This document shows positions 12,291 through 27,604 of a stretch of DNA of 64,000 nt, in pieces. Location of the stretch: positions 18,748 through 82,747 of the forward strand of contig VXAA01000159.1 in assembly GCA_013399115.1 (NCBI GenBank), given 5' to 3'. Source of the DNA: Anseranas semipalmata. Taxonomy: Eukaryota > Chordata > Aves > Anseriformes > Anseranatidae. Under the pieces are notes generated by a model. That model was not told the DNA's origin. It searched no databases and saw only the letters and a program-made list of their open reading frames with translations. The position numbers and the translations under genes are program-made. Numbering within the stretch: position 1 is the first letter of the stretch; each line of letters begins with the position of its first letter.

Positions 12291-12342
12291 AATATTTTTT
12301 CATATTTTTCATATTTTTTTCATATTTTTCCTTTCATTTTTC
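12291..12342. repeat. (CATATTTTTT)n-like short tandem repeat
   Basis: About four imperfect copies of a 10-11 base CATATTTTTT unit. Confidence 0.85.
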
Positions 12343-14900
12343 TTAGTGATTTTAGGGGAAAAATACAGTAGAAGCAGGAAATTTACAATACGTCAGTCAA
12401 ACCCTCTGAGACAAGTGACTGAGATCAAGATTTTAAGTTAAAAACCTTGCTAACTGTTAAAAATTTTCACCTGAAAGTCATTTGTGGTAAAGAATACACT
12501 GAATTAGGTTTATCTTGAAAAAAAATGGGATGATTACAATATTAGCTTTCCTCCATAAATAACAATTTACAATAAATTGATTTTTTAATTTATTTTTAAA
12601 ACAGAATTTGACTGCAGTTTTTCAGCTGACTTTGCTACTATTTCTGAAACAGAATTGCTTCCAAGCACACATTTAAAAGTAAATTAATGCTTTTAGCTCT
12701 GCAAGTTTAGCTGAATCAGCACAAATATTGCTGAGCTGATGACACCTTCTATACCTGGAGGAGCTGAAATCCAGCACTTAATGAAGTCTTCCCTAATCTT
12801 TTGACAATTGAAGGAATAGTTAAAAGTTTTCCTAAGTTGCTGTCACAAGAAACGGAAAACAAATATATCTATCGTGCTAGCACCATGTTTGTGATGATAC
12901 AGTTTATAATGAATGGTACTACCCTTCTTCTCCCAAGGTTTATAAGTCAGCTAAAGACAATTGTTCAGAGATGGAAAATCATCATAAAGGTTTCTATCTG
13001 AGCCTCTCTGTGACATTTACAAAACTTGTGGTCTTTTTGACTGATGAAGGTGAAGAAGAGAAAAAAAAAAAGATTAGTTTTTCCTGTTTCCTGTATTTTT
13101 ATTGTCAGGAATTTTTCCTATGAAGCATCCTCAACAAACAGTAATTGGGAATCAGAAATCTATTACTGCCAATACAGGGGATTCAATAAGCTGGGCCCAA
13201 TTTACTGGACCTGTAGAAATGTCTTCCTTCCTTTTCCTACCTATTGCTGCCAGTGAAACCCAGTGCCAGTGATCTGTGAGTTTATACTTACACTTTAAAC
13301 CGGTGTATATCCTGAATGTTATGTAGCAGGCAATGATATGAGAGTTTCATTCTGAGGATGAAGCTTAGATTTGGAGACAGTCATTTAAGGACAATAAGCT
13401 ACCTTGAAACCCACTGAAAAGACTGGGATACTTTAGCAGGGATGCACTTCAAAAGTTTGGTTGATTCATTTCTTCTTCCAATGGGGGCATGACTGTGGAA
13501 AATATGATCTAATGTGCATTGTAAACCCATGGTAAAAGTTATTCTTTCTCTATTATACCCAACAGTATAAAATATATCTTTAAATACTACTGCCAACACG
13601 ATTTTTTTTTTTTTATCTCACCAGAATGAAGATAGTTGTCTTTATAGCAAAGAGAATAATACACATACACAGATCTGATTAAAAAATTAATTTCTGCTCT
13701 TATGCACAAGTCAGCGAGAACCCAGACGCCCTAGTAGTTTCGTTCAACCCTCTTTTTCTCTACTTGTCATCTGGCTCATCACCTCTGACACTACAGCCTA
13801 GTAAACATGGTATCACTATTTCTAGTCACACAGCATAGATTTTTCATTAACCCAATGATGCAAGGCTTTAGGGCTTGTCAGACCTTTTCTGGATTTGTCT
13901 TTGATGTTCTTGAGCTTATTACAGCTTGTTTTAACTAATGTATCAAACCGTCCAATGGTTAGGTGAATTATACCTAAATGTAGCTTTATGAAATCATCTG
14001 ATTTTATGTTATAAGAATTACACCCTATATGATAAATGTTTAACAACACTAAATAATCATTGTCTACCTAAAATTGAGGGTCAACATGAAAAGAAGAGCA
14101 GTCAAACAGACTTAAAAAATACAAAAATAACCATAGGTGGAACTACAGCCAGAGAGAAAGCAACCCCACCAAAAGACTCTGAAGAACTCAGGACACTGAC
14201 TGCTTGCCTTGGCAGCTTTTCCATTGGGTGATGGTTGATCTCAGGACTTACTGACTTACTGGAAGAGTTCTGAGCAGCAGAGAGAGGGTTAGATGCTAGA
14301 AAGACTGCATATATCAGTTTTACATCCATTAGTATTGGGAATGAGCTGTAATTGGATCATTTGGACAGAAAGTCTTAACATCATTGTAACTATAATAATA
14401 CTTTTGTCTTATTTTTCATTTATTATTAACATTTTGATCAGACTTTCAGTAGTTTCTCTGTTCCACGTGTGTAGTATTTCTTCACAAAAATAGTGTGGGT
14501 ACTGCTGCAACAGAAATCAGGGCCCTTTATCAAGGAATTAACAGCAGCTATCTAAATAATATCTAAATTCATACTTATGTCTTGCAGAAAAGTGAGCAAA
14601 TCATTACTTGAAAAGAAATTCAAATGACTTTAAGAAAGGAAGAGAGGAATAAAACTACACATTACTGAAAGACTTTGGGAGTGTTCTTATTTGGCAAGTG
14701 ATGCTTTCTATTACTTAGGCCAGATATAATGCAGGAAGGAGGCTAAAGATAACAAGCCATGGACTGGGCAGTAGAAAACAAGTTTGTGATTACAAAAAAT
14801 TTATTTGCAAGGTTAGTTTCATTTTTGAATAATTCTGTCTCACTATACTGAAGAAAAACACAACCGTAGGAGAGGTTTGTGTAATGGAGCATCAGGGAGA

Positions 14901-14912
14901 GAAAAGAAAAAG

Positions 14913-14948
<36 letters not shown>

Positions 14949-14986
14949 TGGCCCAATTTATCAGTGCTGATTTTTTTTTTTTTTTT
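14901..14986. repeat. A tract facing a T tract
   Basis: A run of about 29 A (14913-14941), after a purine-rich lead-in, is followed 30 bases later by a run of 16 T (14971-14986). The two could pair as a hairpin. Confidence 0.85.
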
Positions 14987-15767
14987 CCAGCAGACAGGAT
15001 GAAACCTCTATAACCTACATACAGATACAAAGAATTATGTGGGCATATACATTTGCAAATTGCAATGTCCATTTATGACAATTGGCATTGGCCACAAAAA
15101 TATTTGTGTGGACTTGTCCTCTACTGTAGGAAGGTGGTTATAAAACAGAGCTCGGAATAGTGAAATGTAAAAGATTCCCCTCTATTTTTGTGGACGATAA
15201 TATCAGAAGATGTTATTACTGAACTGGGGTGTATTTTGCATAATCTAAGGAAAATGCCAAGCAAGACATTAAAGAAATTAGAAGCTAATAGGGATGAAAA
15301 ATCTGGAGCTAACACAGAGATACAAGATCTTTACTTTTAACTGAGAGACTTGTAGATGTTGTTGGGACCCAAACCTTAGATTTTTCTTAGAGAAGAAAAA
15401 TAAGTTTCTCGGTGATTTTAATTTCATAGTCTGCAGTTTGGTAATATCTCTGTTACACTTCACATAAACTCTGTAAATGAAGGTGTTTGAGTTGTTGAAC
15501 AGTGCAGGTGGGTAAATAGGGATTTTTCCAGAATATGAATGTTCTCCTATTTGCTTCTCATAAGAAGCTATGAATAATGCCATCTGGGAAGATTTTCTAT
15601 ATATTTTGTCATTTGAAATCACTTGTTCCGCACATATTAATCTGAAACACTGCATCCAAGACTTGCCAGGATCTGTGGGCACTCAGAAAGTTTCATCTGC
15701 AGATAGTATTGAATTTATTATTTCCCCGATCATCATTTTCATTTAACTTTTAATAGGGGAGAAGTCC

Positions 15768-15794
15768 TATATGAAAGCAGCACGCTTTCATATA
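15768..15794. repeat. Perfect inverted repeat, 11-bp arms
   Basis: TATATGAAAGC at 15768-15778 and its exact reverse complement at 15784-15794, separated by five bases. Confidence 0.85.
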
Positions 15795-18486
15795 AAAACA
15801 GAAAAGTTTGAATTTCTGATTACAAAATTGTAAATGTAACTGCAATATAGAAGTGTAAAACTGGAAAGAGCAGACCTAAAATACCTGATGTTAATCTCTT
15901 TGAGCAATAGTTTAAGATTTTTGGGGGGATTATGTCTCACTGACCTTTCTATCATGAAACTCTTATGGGTTGGGATCCTAACCCTCTAGAGATTTTTTCT
16001 TCCAAATTTATCCGTGGAAACGTTCTGGTTCCTACACACTGCAGAAAGGTCTCGAGTGAATAAGCTTTCAGGAAACTTAAGGGACTTCTCTTTTGAAATG
16101 ATATATAGTGAATGCTAACTTCTTTAAATATCAACATCTTTGATGAAGAAAGAGTGACTTTGGAGGGTTGATTCTGCTACTCCTATTTATATTTTGTCCT
16201 TAGACACACTACACTAGAAACTACGGGATCACTTCCTGAATCAGAGCAATTCTTGAACAGTGGCAGAATAAATCAAATGGACATCAAGTTGGGAAGTCAG
16301 TTGAACTACAATTATAAATTTACATTGTAAATATTTTACACGGTATAGCTCCTAAGCTTTTTGCAGCAGTATCACCTTTGCTTTATTAGCATGCCATAGA
16401 GATTAAACAACAAATTAATGCATGTTGTTACAAAATGTTACAAAGAAGTCTTGAGAAAGTCTGAGAAAGTCCTAAGTGAAGAAGTTTTACTGCAGACCAA
16501 AAAATTATTATTGGAATGGGAACTATCAGACAAGTTCTCCACAGCAGTAAATTACTATTTATATTAGTGATCCTCCTTAGAATAAGTTTCCCTTATTCAA
16601 AACTGGAAATCAGAGCCTCTGTTCAAGATTGTTTGGTAGTCATAACTGGTGGCAGTTTGTTTCTAAAGTTAATTTTTGTATCACTGAACATTTTTCTATG
16701 AATAAATGTTTATTAAAGAGTTGAATTTTCCCCTTCATTTTCAATATTACTCATTAAATATCTGATGCTAAGCCTAAAAGTTGTCACTGTTATCTATATG
16801 GAATTTTTCTTTACTATATTACCAATATGCATATTTTATTTAATATTGTGAATGTGGCTAATTTTGCATTGCATATATAAGAACCATAAAGAATTTTTCC
16901 TACTGTTAACTGATATATTTCACCCGCATGGGTAGCACTGCGTTAGAACTATTTCTACTACTGGAAAAAAGGCTGAATACTTGTATTGATTTTGTAATTA
17001 ACAAGAGATATATTACATTTGGAAAGGAAGTTGGCCAAAATTTTATGCCATCGTTACATAAATTACATAGTAGAAGAACTGACATGAAAAAGCAACACAA
17101 CCAGATCTACATAATAATATCAGGATTTCAGATAGTATCAATTTAATTATGAAAATGTACTCACAACTGTTTGTCAGATTTAGGCCCTCCTTCTGCAAAG
17201 TACTTCAGTTTCAGGAATGTCTCATAATAAGTACCAAATCATTTCCTGAACTGTTTATTTGTTGAGATATACAGAAACTCATGCAGCTGTAAAGAAAATA
17301 AAGGATAGGTATTAAGCTAGAGCTCAGATACTATCATAAACTAAACAACTAAGTTATAAACATCTCAGCTATAAATAAAGTGATATTTATAATCACATTT
17401 CTGAAATCTCAGGAATTCTGGTTCATTAATTTTTAATGGAAATTTCAGTAAAAATTTTGGTATAACCCAAATATTTAGACTTTATTCTTAGATTTTTAAT
17501 TCAAGCAAATAAATAGAGTCATTGAGTACAATAAAATGCTTTCGTTCTTATATCTCTAAGTTATTTTTTCAGGTCAGGTTCTGAAGCCTTGCAAATGCTG
17601 GTTATATAGTGTACATTTAATCTGTCTTTTATAGGATCTATTCAATTAGGAAGAATCATTGGAAATGTCCTTTGAGTTCCTATGAGCTTCTGAATAATTT
17701 TGTAGTCAGAAACATTCCTGTCTAGTTTACAATACAAACACAGTTGGGCAAGACCAAACCACATTAGGAAGGATGCTGTAATGCAAACATGTTAATTACA
17801 TTTCTTTTTTCTTGCAGCCTTAGTTACACATAACTCAAAGGTCTTAACACAAGAAAAAATGAGAGTTTTCTCATTCTGTAGAAAGGATATTGCCTCATTT
17901 ATCCATTCACCAAGTTACCCTTCTACTAGTTCTGTTAATCCTTCTTACTTCACCAGATAATAATTACTCTTTATAGGATTTATTTTTAATTAGATGTGTC
18001 AGTTTGAGAGATGGTGATAGCATATAGAACTGCAGAACTCCCTCATGTTTCTGGACAACCATCCATATATATTCATTTTTGTTTCTGTTAAACTTCTCAA
18101 AAAAAAAATTGTTGAGCTTAATAGATGAACTTTTACCGCCCTTCTCCCACTGGTATCATTGCTCCCTTCTTTCAAAACATGTCGGCGTGTATGTGTTCAA
18201 AGACTGATAGTTTCAAGTTTCTTTCATCCAATTCCTTTGTGGAGAAGAAAGTGGAGAAAAACCTGAAGACATGAAACCAAATGCATCCATCCATTCTTTG
18301 TGGTCCTCTCATCAGTTTGAATGAGTCACTGAAGTTCTTGACAAGCAGGATTGTTTTAAAAGATCTCTGAAGTTTCCAACAAAAGAGGGATAAAAGTTCA
18401 AAGGTACCAGCATGCAGATAAACCTTATCAGTGTCTGTTTCTCTCTTATGTTTCTCTCTGTGTATCTGGATAAAAGCATTCTTCTT

Positions 18487-18511
18487 TGTTGTTGTTGTTG
18501 TTGTTGTTGTT
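18487..18511. repeat. (GTT)8 microsatellite
   Basis: Eight consecutive GTT units. Confidence 0.95.
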
Positions 18512-21500
18512 CATTTCTCATCTCTCTTAAGCCATGTCTGTACTAAGGAGACTCCTCTGTCTAAACTGTGTTGACAGAATCATGGGTGGAGGTCCAATAC
18601 ATTGCGGCAGCTATACCATTTCTCCCAGAGACAGAGCCAAAGTCAAAGTAGCTCCCTACAAAGCAAATTTTTCTGGCATAACATTGTCAGCTTTTAAGTA
18701 TCCATTTTTCACACATTGAGATGGTATAAAACCTGGCAGTATAGACCTTATCTTTAACAGGAATTTCTATGTGATGGAAGTTATATCTTCATCATAGTAC
18801 AGTACATTGTACACAAATTAAGGATAATAATATAGAGAAATTTTTTTTTTAATTTTATTTAGTGAATAAATTGTGTAATTATTTTATTTTTTAAATAATA
18901 ATAATAAAATCCTGTAAAGAAATCAAAATCCATAATGAAGAAAAATTTTGTTCTTTCCAAGGTAAAGGAAAGAGGTTCCCCCTCCCTTTCATTGAAAAAG
19001 GTGTTCCGGCTGAACTGTCTTGTCGATCTTGTTTCTGTTTTGCCAGACAGGATATGGATTCCTTTCGCTCTGTTTTACTCTCAGTCTATTCCTCTTTTAA
19101 ATTCAGGCATCTGAACATCAAAGTTCTAGTCAATTTGCCAAGTCATGGGCATGAAAGAGTCAATTTTTATCATATTTTCATTCATTTTCTCTTAAAAGGG
19201 AGCTGACGGTAGGTATTCAGAACACACTTCTGTTTTTTCTTTTTCTCCTGATCTATTTTAACCTAGTTAAAATAATTAATCTCTTCTCAAATGTCTACCT
19301 TTCCTGAGGAAGAATACTCACTTCCCTTTATATTTACTGTTTTAAATAATAAATAAGATCTGCATCTTTCTATTTACATTAGCTTTCTATGCTGCCATGT
19401 CCAAATCTAGTCTTATAACAATGTTAACAATAACAAATTATAATTGACTTGCTTCTTGCATTATGTCTTTGTGTTAGGCAGCTTGTTTCTCTCTAGGATA
19501 TCTAATTACACATTCAGCTTAATTCTTTGTCTTATGTGATTAATAAAAGTTGCAATCTAATTTTGTGGCAGTGGTTTTGTATCAACATGAACTTCAAAAA
19601 ATCATGTCCCTTTTATGTGTTTTAATATATCTGTCCCTATAAACTTAAGCATGCAAAATATACTCATCTCTTTTGAAAACCTCAGCTAGATTTTCAAAAG
19701 GCTAACAAAGACCCAGGCTCACACTGAATACCCAAAGCTATTAAAAAATTGAATGATTCATCACATCTGGGACTAGATAAGAGTGAACCTCAAAAAATAA
19801 TTTTCCTTATACTTTTTCCAAAATCATGGCTTTGCCTGAATATCAGTTTGCGTTCAAACAAAACTACAGATGGAAAAGAAAACTCATACATTTCAAAACT
19901 GTATCAATTGGTTTAGAGGAATCCTTGCAAGTCAAAATGCTGATGTTTCAGAGACTGATTCTTTTCCTTCTCTGCAAAGGTAGACAGAAGGAACACACTG
20001 ACTTTAGAAAACAGACACTCAATATTTTTGGAAAAAAAAAAAATGCTGCTTTACTGATATTACAGGGTTGTCAGCTGGCAGGATTTTTTTACCTAGTTTC
20101 TGGTAGAATGTGCATTTTTTCCATTGAATTTCTATATTGGTCATTCCAAAACAACAAACCATGAACACATAATGAAACACTTGTTTTTTACCTTGGACTT
20201 CTATACTAACATGCTTATTAAAAATGTTCAAATGTGTTGTCAGCTATGTTGTACCCACACTAATTAAGCATAAAGAGAAGCACTGGAAATTAGACCAGAT
20301 TCAGGCAAAAATGACCTACATAAAATTGATGACATAGGCATCACCACTAGACAGAGGAATATGGAAAGATAATATGGGTATTTGTGAAATCTAAACCAGT
20401 ACAATCAAAGTTCTCAAATGTAGGTCAGAAATCCCAGCATTGCTATAGTAATACAAATTGGTCAATTTGAAGCCATTCGGAAAACAGGCCTCTGTGTATG
20501 ACAAAGCTGATGTTATCCCCAAGGGAGATCAGCATTACTTATTCTTAACATGTGTTACCAGTTAAATGTCTCTAAAATTCTAAAATTTAGGACAAAGAAA
20601 AAAAAAACACAAAAAACATGTTTTCAACATCAGTAATTGAATAAGTAGTTTTTCTCTGTTTTTTCTTGCTTCCATTCTGTAGTATAATTTGAAGATCATG
20701 TATAAAGTTGGACTTGCTAAATTATGAAAAAAATAATGGAAACCTGGGCTACTAAAAAAATAGAAACCATTTGACTGTGTAAATCAAAAAGGTAGCAGGA
20801 AATTTCAGTACAAGCACTTGTGCTTTATGAATTCAAATAGTAGGAGTAAATCGAGAAGATTTAGAAAAAAGAATGAATAGAATTGCTGTATGTACCTTCA
20901 TGGTGTGACCTTATAAGAAAGCTTGAGTGGGCTGGGCATTGTTAGCCTACAGAATATATGAATAGAGTAGAAAATTTTGTTATGGTTTATGGCACTGAGA
21001 ATCACAGAATGTAGACACAATACTGAGATCTGCCAGCAAGTTCGTGTAGGAGCAGAGTTCAACTGTTAACCTTGCTGTCCTTCAGTTTCCTGTACATGAA
21101 ATGGGGAGTAAAGTACTGCCTGCCTTACAACATTTTTGTTTTTTTTAGTTAGACTGTATCTTCCTAACAGAAGCAACTATTTTTTAGTAAAGGCTTTGAT
21201 TAGGATAAAGTTATTAGGTATTATACAACTAATTATATTACTAATAAAGATGAACAAATGAATATTGTTAATGAATTAACGTCATATTCTGTGGGCAAAG
21301 ATTTTCAAAATTTGGGGGGAAAAAAAAGAAAAAAGTGTTGATCAAACTTTTATTATCTGTATTTGCTGTTTCATGGCATCTATCCACTGATGGAATAGCA
21401 AAGCTAATGAAAGTTTGGTCATTTTCAGCCCAAGGCAACTGGGAGCTAAGAGTCTTGGGAGAGCCATCTCCCATTTTCAAGGCCTTCGAGGTTTCTATCA

Positions 21501-23980
21501 ACTGGCAAAGTAATTAAAAAACAAGGTGATCCATGAGGAGTTTCAGATCTAGAAAGAAGTTTATCACAAGTCCTGTGAAACACCTTAGTTTCAATCAGCT
21601 GATTCCAGAGATAATTAAAACAAAACTAACATAGGAAAAAAGGAAATAAGTTTAACACTGTATTTCTGACCATGTCTAAAAACAAACCATTTGGGGAATC
21701 TCATGTCTGCTGGGCTTAAACCTATCAGTTTTCAAAGGAAAAGTATATGAAAAACTGAAAGACTGAATTGATTTGGCTGGATTCAGAGAACTATTCATAA
21801 AGTCAGCTAGAATCAGATATTTATGCAGCACTGTTAATCAAGCAAAATTTACTGTTTTAAAATTTCTCAACTTTCTATTGTTTCCTAGCTTCGGGAAATT
21901 TATCAGCTTGTAAAAAGAGTTGGGCCCAAGCTATGCAAAAGCATAGAAATAATAAGCACATAACCCAGGCCTTGCAGAGAGACTGTAAAACTGGTGATTA
22001 GAAGGCAGGTTTCTGTGCAATGTGTGTGATGTGTATATTTTATTGAAGAATGTTTCTGTAGTTACTTGTTCTGAGCTTGCAAGTAAGGGCAACCATCTTA
22101 CTATTATTTGGACCACTCAAGGTCCAAAACAATTGATTGGACAATTATAATCTTCTAGGGAACATTATGATCTTCTGCTGTCTGTATCCAAAGTACCTGA
22201 ATATACTGTATTTCATATTGATAACTCTAAGTGGCTATCAAAGTTTTTATATTCAACAGGTAAATATCTTGCAAATATCAGACCTACATTAGCAAGCTTA
22301 TGGAAGAAACAACCACTTACAAGTGAGTGGATGTGTAAAAAATGAGTGATCCTAAACTAACTAGATGAGCATAAATAAAATAAATGAAGACTCCAGTCCT
22401 TTAGTGTGTAGTCCAAAGCCTATCAAATGAAAATTGAAAGCCACCATTGTGAGGGGCAGATGGTGCTTTTGGCTCTTTTTCACACCAGATGTGTCTTTTC
22501 AGATAAACAAAGGCTGAGGTCTTAATTCATACCTGTGTACAAAAGTAAAAGATCGTCTTTGCTCTCAGATTCCAATCAGTTTCTCTTAATTTTAAAAATG
22601 GAATGGAACAAAATACTCAATATGTTATATTGCCCAAGTAAAAAATAAAATGCATTTGTTATGGTTGTGCAGTTCCTTGTCACACTGCACAGCTTTGTGA
22701 AAGATAAACAGAGATGACATTTTAAAAGATTTTTCCTTTATCTGTTCTCTGGCTTGAACTCTCCTTGAATGAACCAAAGTGGTAAAATAAAGCGTTCACT
22801 ATATTTGATCTAAATGAAAGTATTTTTGATTTTGTACTTCTAACTGATGAACAAGAGAGGGTAAATCAAATTCTTGGCATTATAAGAAATAACACTTTGC
22901 ATTTAATAATGAAGGTTTTAAATGTTATTTTGGAGCTAAAAGACCCTTAGAGGTGGATAGAAAAGGTACTTAGACATACAGCTAGTTACAAAATTACAAT
23001 ATCATTAACCCTGATCTAGTCCAGGAATGTCCAACATCATCTGCACAATAAGGTCTTTAAGGACACGCTCATACCAGTAAATAAAATAGGCCATGACCTA
23101 TGGTTTAGTCTTAAGTGTAAGGAACATTGCTTGAGATCACAAGGCAAAACTTTATGCTCTTGTAAAACAAAGTGGATTCAAATATATTGTCCTTTGAGAA
23201 TAGCTTCTGGTTAATGCTGTCCTCTTGTTTCTAAACTTTTGAATAAAACCAGAACAAGAGAATGCCTTTTCAGATATATGTTAAAGGGCAAACAGCAGGA
23301 ATTTGAGTGTCAGAACATGACACTAGCTGACTGTAAAGGCTGAAATATTTAATTTCTGTTTTGTTTTGGTTTGTTTTTATTCTATTTTCTATTTTATTAC
23401 TTTTTTTTTTTTTTAACATATTCTTATTGCAAGAGAGAGGGTTTAGTACTGTCCTCCAGTGTACTGATTTTGGAAAGGATTTCTCAACACTTCATAAAGC
23501 TTTATCCACAGCTCATTGTGACTGAGGTCCTTGCAGGATCAGTAAGAGATGACTATGTAGGTTTGAAAACCCACCAGTATATGACTGGTAGTAGTAACTA
23601 CAGCCATGAATACACTTGGTTCACTAGAAAGCCTTGTGAAAAGGCTTATAACAGGTAATTTACTTTTTCTGCTATTTAAATTTCCCTTTTTCCTGTTCCA
23701 GTACGATGACAACACACTAACAGAGCAGCAGTTATAATAATTAATAAATCTGTGCAATTACATTTCCTTATAACAACACCTTTAAACTGAACCCCTTTCT
23801 GCCTTTAATAATGGATGAATTTATTTCATGTTTTTACTTACTGGTTGTATAACAATACTTGTTTAGTGGTGTTCATCCTAAATTTCTAAATGAAAACTGA
23901 ATTTCAAATGTAGAATAGCTTCAAATTCAGGTATATTGCAGTAGAATAAAGTGATTTTTTACTTCCCAGTACAGTGAATA

Positions 23981-24010
23981 TAAAACAAAACAAAACAAAG
24001 CAAACAAACA
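23981..24010. repeat. (AAAAC)n/(AAAC)n microsatellite
   Basis: AAAAC units pass into AAAC units through one AAAGC interruption. Confidence 0.9.
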
Positions 24011-27000
24011 ATCCCAACAGTTTGAATAAAATCTCATAAAATGTCAAAGTCTTACATGAGAAACACCAGCATACAGGAAATTTGAGGAAGTAACACAGTT
24101 TCCTTCTGTCTTGTCTTCCTTATGTCTACAACATTGCAAGTCAGTAATGGTGTTATTTTTCAAAGTGTTCTTTTTTTTTTCCTAATAAAGAATAAGTAAA
24201 TAAATGAAGAGAGATTTTCAGAACACCAGAAATTATTTAGTCACTAAATTTCATGTTAGCAAAATAAAATTTCAGTAGGCAAGTTTCAAAGGAGCAGCCT
24301 GTAAAATACAAAAGTTAATGCACCTTGATTCTCTCTATAGAAGTGTATGCTGAATTATCACAAAACTGCATGACAGAAATCTCTAATTTATCTCTTACTG
24401 TTACAACTGAATGACCAGTATTTCAAGTGCCCAAGCTTAGTTCTCTGCTTCATTATCCAGGTTATATATTCCCTTTCTTAAAATGATGTTTCATGAAAAA
24501 TGACATTATCATAATTTATGTCTTAGCAAGTTATTATGCTTGCTAAATGTTCTCAGTAGTATGAGTTGAATATGCTAAGATAAAGTGTCTAAGATGTCAC
24601 AGAGATCTCATACTGTCAGGCACTGCCTACTCTGCAAATTACTCTGCAGACTTGAAATCTTTATCCTGGAAAAGAAGACACTGTAGCACTATAATAACAT
24701 CAAAATATCAACAATAACTACTACAATCTAATTCAGTAATATGGGCTGGGCTCAGAGGACTTTGAGAAAATTTTCAGAAATTTCAACAATCTAGGATGTA
24801 CTAGAAGAAAAGAGTTGTGTATGAGAAATCCATCGAGAGATTAAAGAAGAAAACAAGAAATTCTGAGCAAAATAATTTCTTAAGTACTCATTTTGCATAT
24901 TCTTAGAAATTCTAGTGTTGGTTTAAACATCTTGTTACACAAATATGTATCATAACATCTTAAAAATAATGCCCATACAATAAACCATGCACAGAGCATT
25001 GAAAGCTGACAGCTTGCTGCTATTCTGATGACACAAACTATGGCTGATCAGTGAGAACTTTCCTTTTGATAAATGTCAAAAATATTTGTTAATCATCTAC
25101 AGTTGTGATAAGATACCCAAGGTTTATATAGCTAATGACAGTTTCCCGAGGAGAAATCTCTCATTAATTCCAGGGTTTTGCTGTATACTGACCTGTAACT
25201 AGACTGTAGTTTACTGGACTCCAAATGGAAATGAGCAGGAAGAAAGACAATATAAGTGTGATCTTACTAGAAATCCAAATTCAGCTTAAAATCCAGTACA
25301 ATTTCTTTTGTTTTTAAACCTTCTTTCCTATATATGAATCCCTTTGTGGATTTGTACTTAAGGGCCTTCAACTAACTAGCAAAGTTGATTAGCTACAAAT
25401 GAGACAATACCTCACAAATCAAGCATTAAAACCCTTTTATAATTGCTGTGAGATTTTGGAGCAGCTATACAATTTATTATCATGGAATGCACAGAGAATA
25501 ATTTCTGGTTCATCTCTTTGAAAATTGAATTTCTGAAGTACTGCTGGTAAGATTAAAAATAATATACTGTATTCAAATGACTATTATTACCTATGTTCCT
25601 CATAGCTATATAGTTTGTTAAATACTTTGTGCTGAGAAACAATTTGCCATGCAGTGCTGTCTCTTTTAATATGATGAGCATTACTGCCAAAATTCTAATT
25701 AGCTCCAACCTGCAAGCCACTTTTGAAATTAATTGTACTCTATGTGGCACTATGTAAGGTTAGGATGATTACTGTAGGTTTTAAGCATAATGCTCAGTCC
25801 GTTCAAGAAAACGCTTAAGAAAGTAGAAAAGAACGTGTACTTAAAAAAACATTGATGAGCTAAAGTGCTTTTCACAACAGATTTTCCTTAACCAGTAAAT
25901 ACCAAAAGCATTGTTTCCCCAAAGTATAACTCTGACCTTCAGAGGCATTTCAGTCACAGCAGAGCATCTCATCTGTCAGCTGGTGATATTGAAATGTGTA
26001 AGAAACGTGGCCTAGATTTCACTGGCCTTGGAAACACAAAGAAAAGGAGGACCCATGCAGTCTGGTGTGTAAGTGAACACTTCTGTCCACAGCTTTCAGA
26101 ACTTGTGTAATGTGAACTCAGTTGTCCTAAGAAATTCTAGCAGCTTCAGAAGCTCAGTTCAGACACTACTTGTCAACATCACAAGTGGGCACTGTAAATA
26201 ATATGTGGAAATATAACTGTGCTTTAATTTGATGTTGCTGAGATAAATTGTCCACTCCTGTGCTGCTCTGATGCTCCATCATCCCTCATAAATCAAGTTT
26301 GCAGTCAACCATGATTTTCAAGGAGACATTGATTGAGTGAATAATGCCTTCCAACATGAACATCAAAACAAACTATCCCTTCATAAAGTTCAACAGATAT
26401 AGGGTGACAGAAGTCAAGAATTGAGGTGAAAACTTTGGAGTCAAACTCAACACCACAATACAAGAAATCTGTCACTTCCCAGAACTTACAAAGAATTGAT
26501 GACGAATTGGCAATTGTCTAAACTCTAGGATTGAAGAAAAACCCCACCACCACCATCACCACTCACCACTCCCCAAAGGAAAAAAAAAAATCCCAGAAAA
26601 TAGCTGCTTGTTGCAAAGCCTTTTCTTCTTGATTGGTCCTATTTTTATACACATGGGGCACATCTACTGGGCATAGCTCAGCCTCTCTTATATCCGAAAT
26701 GGAGTATATTTCTCCTTAGGGTAGTGGCTAACCTGGCATACAAAAAGTCTAGAGTGTCTTAGTTATTCAAGAATAGAACAGAAAGCTCATGATAGAGAAA
26801 ACTCATGATGGAGAAAGACTCCCAGAAATTTGCACTTCCAGAGCCTGAGGTAAATAAAGACACAGTTGTTGCACAGGTACCATTTTGCAAAGGTAATCTA
26901 GCATCACTACTAAAGTAGCCATTCTTTCGGCTTCTAAAGAGGCTTCCGAGCAACAGAACTTACACTACTTCTCTGTGGCATTTGCTGTTCTTTTCATAGC

Positions 27001-27578
27001 TGATGTAGCATATGTGTAAGATAGGCCCCATTATTGTCATGTGGGTAAGTGCTATTGGTGCAATAATCTGTGCAGAGCACAAAAAGCAAGAAAAAGCAAT
27101 GTACTTTCAAACTGACCATGTGCTACTACATAGTAGGAATTTAACACTTTGTTACTTTCTTCAGAATAGGATTTCATCAGAACTCTTGTTGTTTATCAGC
27201 TTGTTTAACATTAGTTTTATGTGTCACTTAAAATAGAAGAAATATACTGTGGTATGGTAAATTAACTTAATTAAGCTAAATTAAGGAGAGGATCAGCTAG
27301 AGTATCAGCAAGACAAAAGTGTTAATATAAAGTTTAATATCAGAAGTGTTCAATTATTTTGGTGCTAGTTTTTCAGATGAAATTTTATCATCTTCTAATG
27401 TACATATGTGCACATTCACACACACACATGCGTGTAAGTTAAAAGAGTAGTAAATTTTCCACAAATTTATGTACTAAAGCTTTTGTATGTTTTCTTCTTG
27501 TTGAAGAAAATCATGAGGTTACTTGTTTTAAAGAAACCTTCAAGAATACTTTTCCTGATCTGGTGACTATATCTTAGA

Positions 27579-27604
27579 TTTTTTTATTTTTATTTTTATT
27601 TTTT
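27579..27604. repeat. (TTTTTA)n tract
   Basis: Four T-rich units, each a run of T separated by a single A. Confidence 0.85.

Noticed and set aside
15278..15682. 134-codon minus-strand frame
   Set aside because: About one frame of this length is expected by chance in AT-rich DNA of this size; no motif or splice context.
20998..21020. 'atcacagaatg' resembling a CR1 tail
   Set aside because: Only one partial unit and no CR1 3' UTR next to it.
21268..21517. Open frames on both strands over the same 230 bases
   Set aside because: Neither has a recognisable motif; bidirectional openness of this length is not unusual and no splice pair was convincing.
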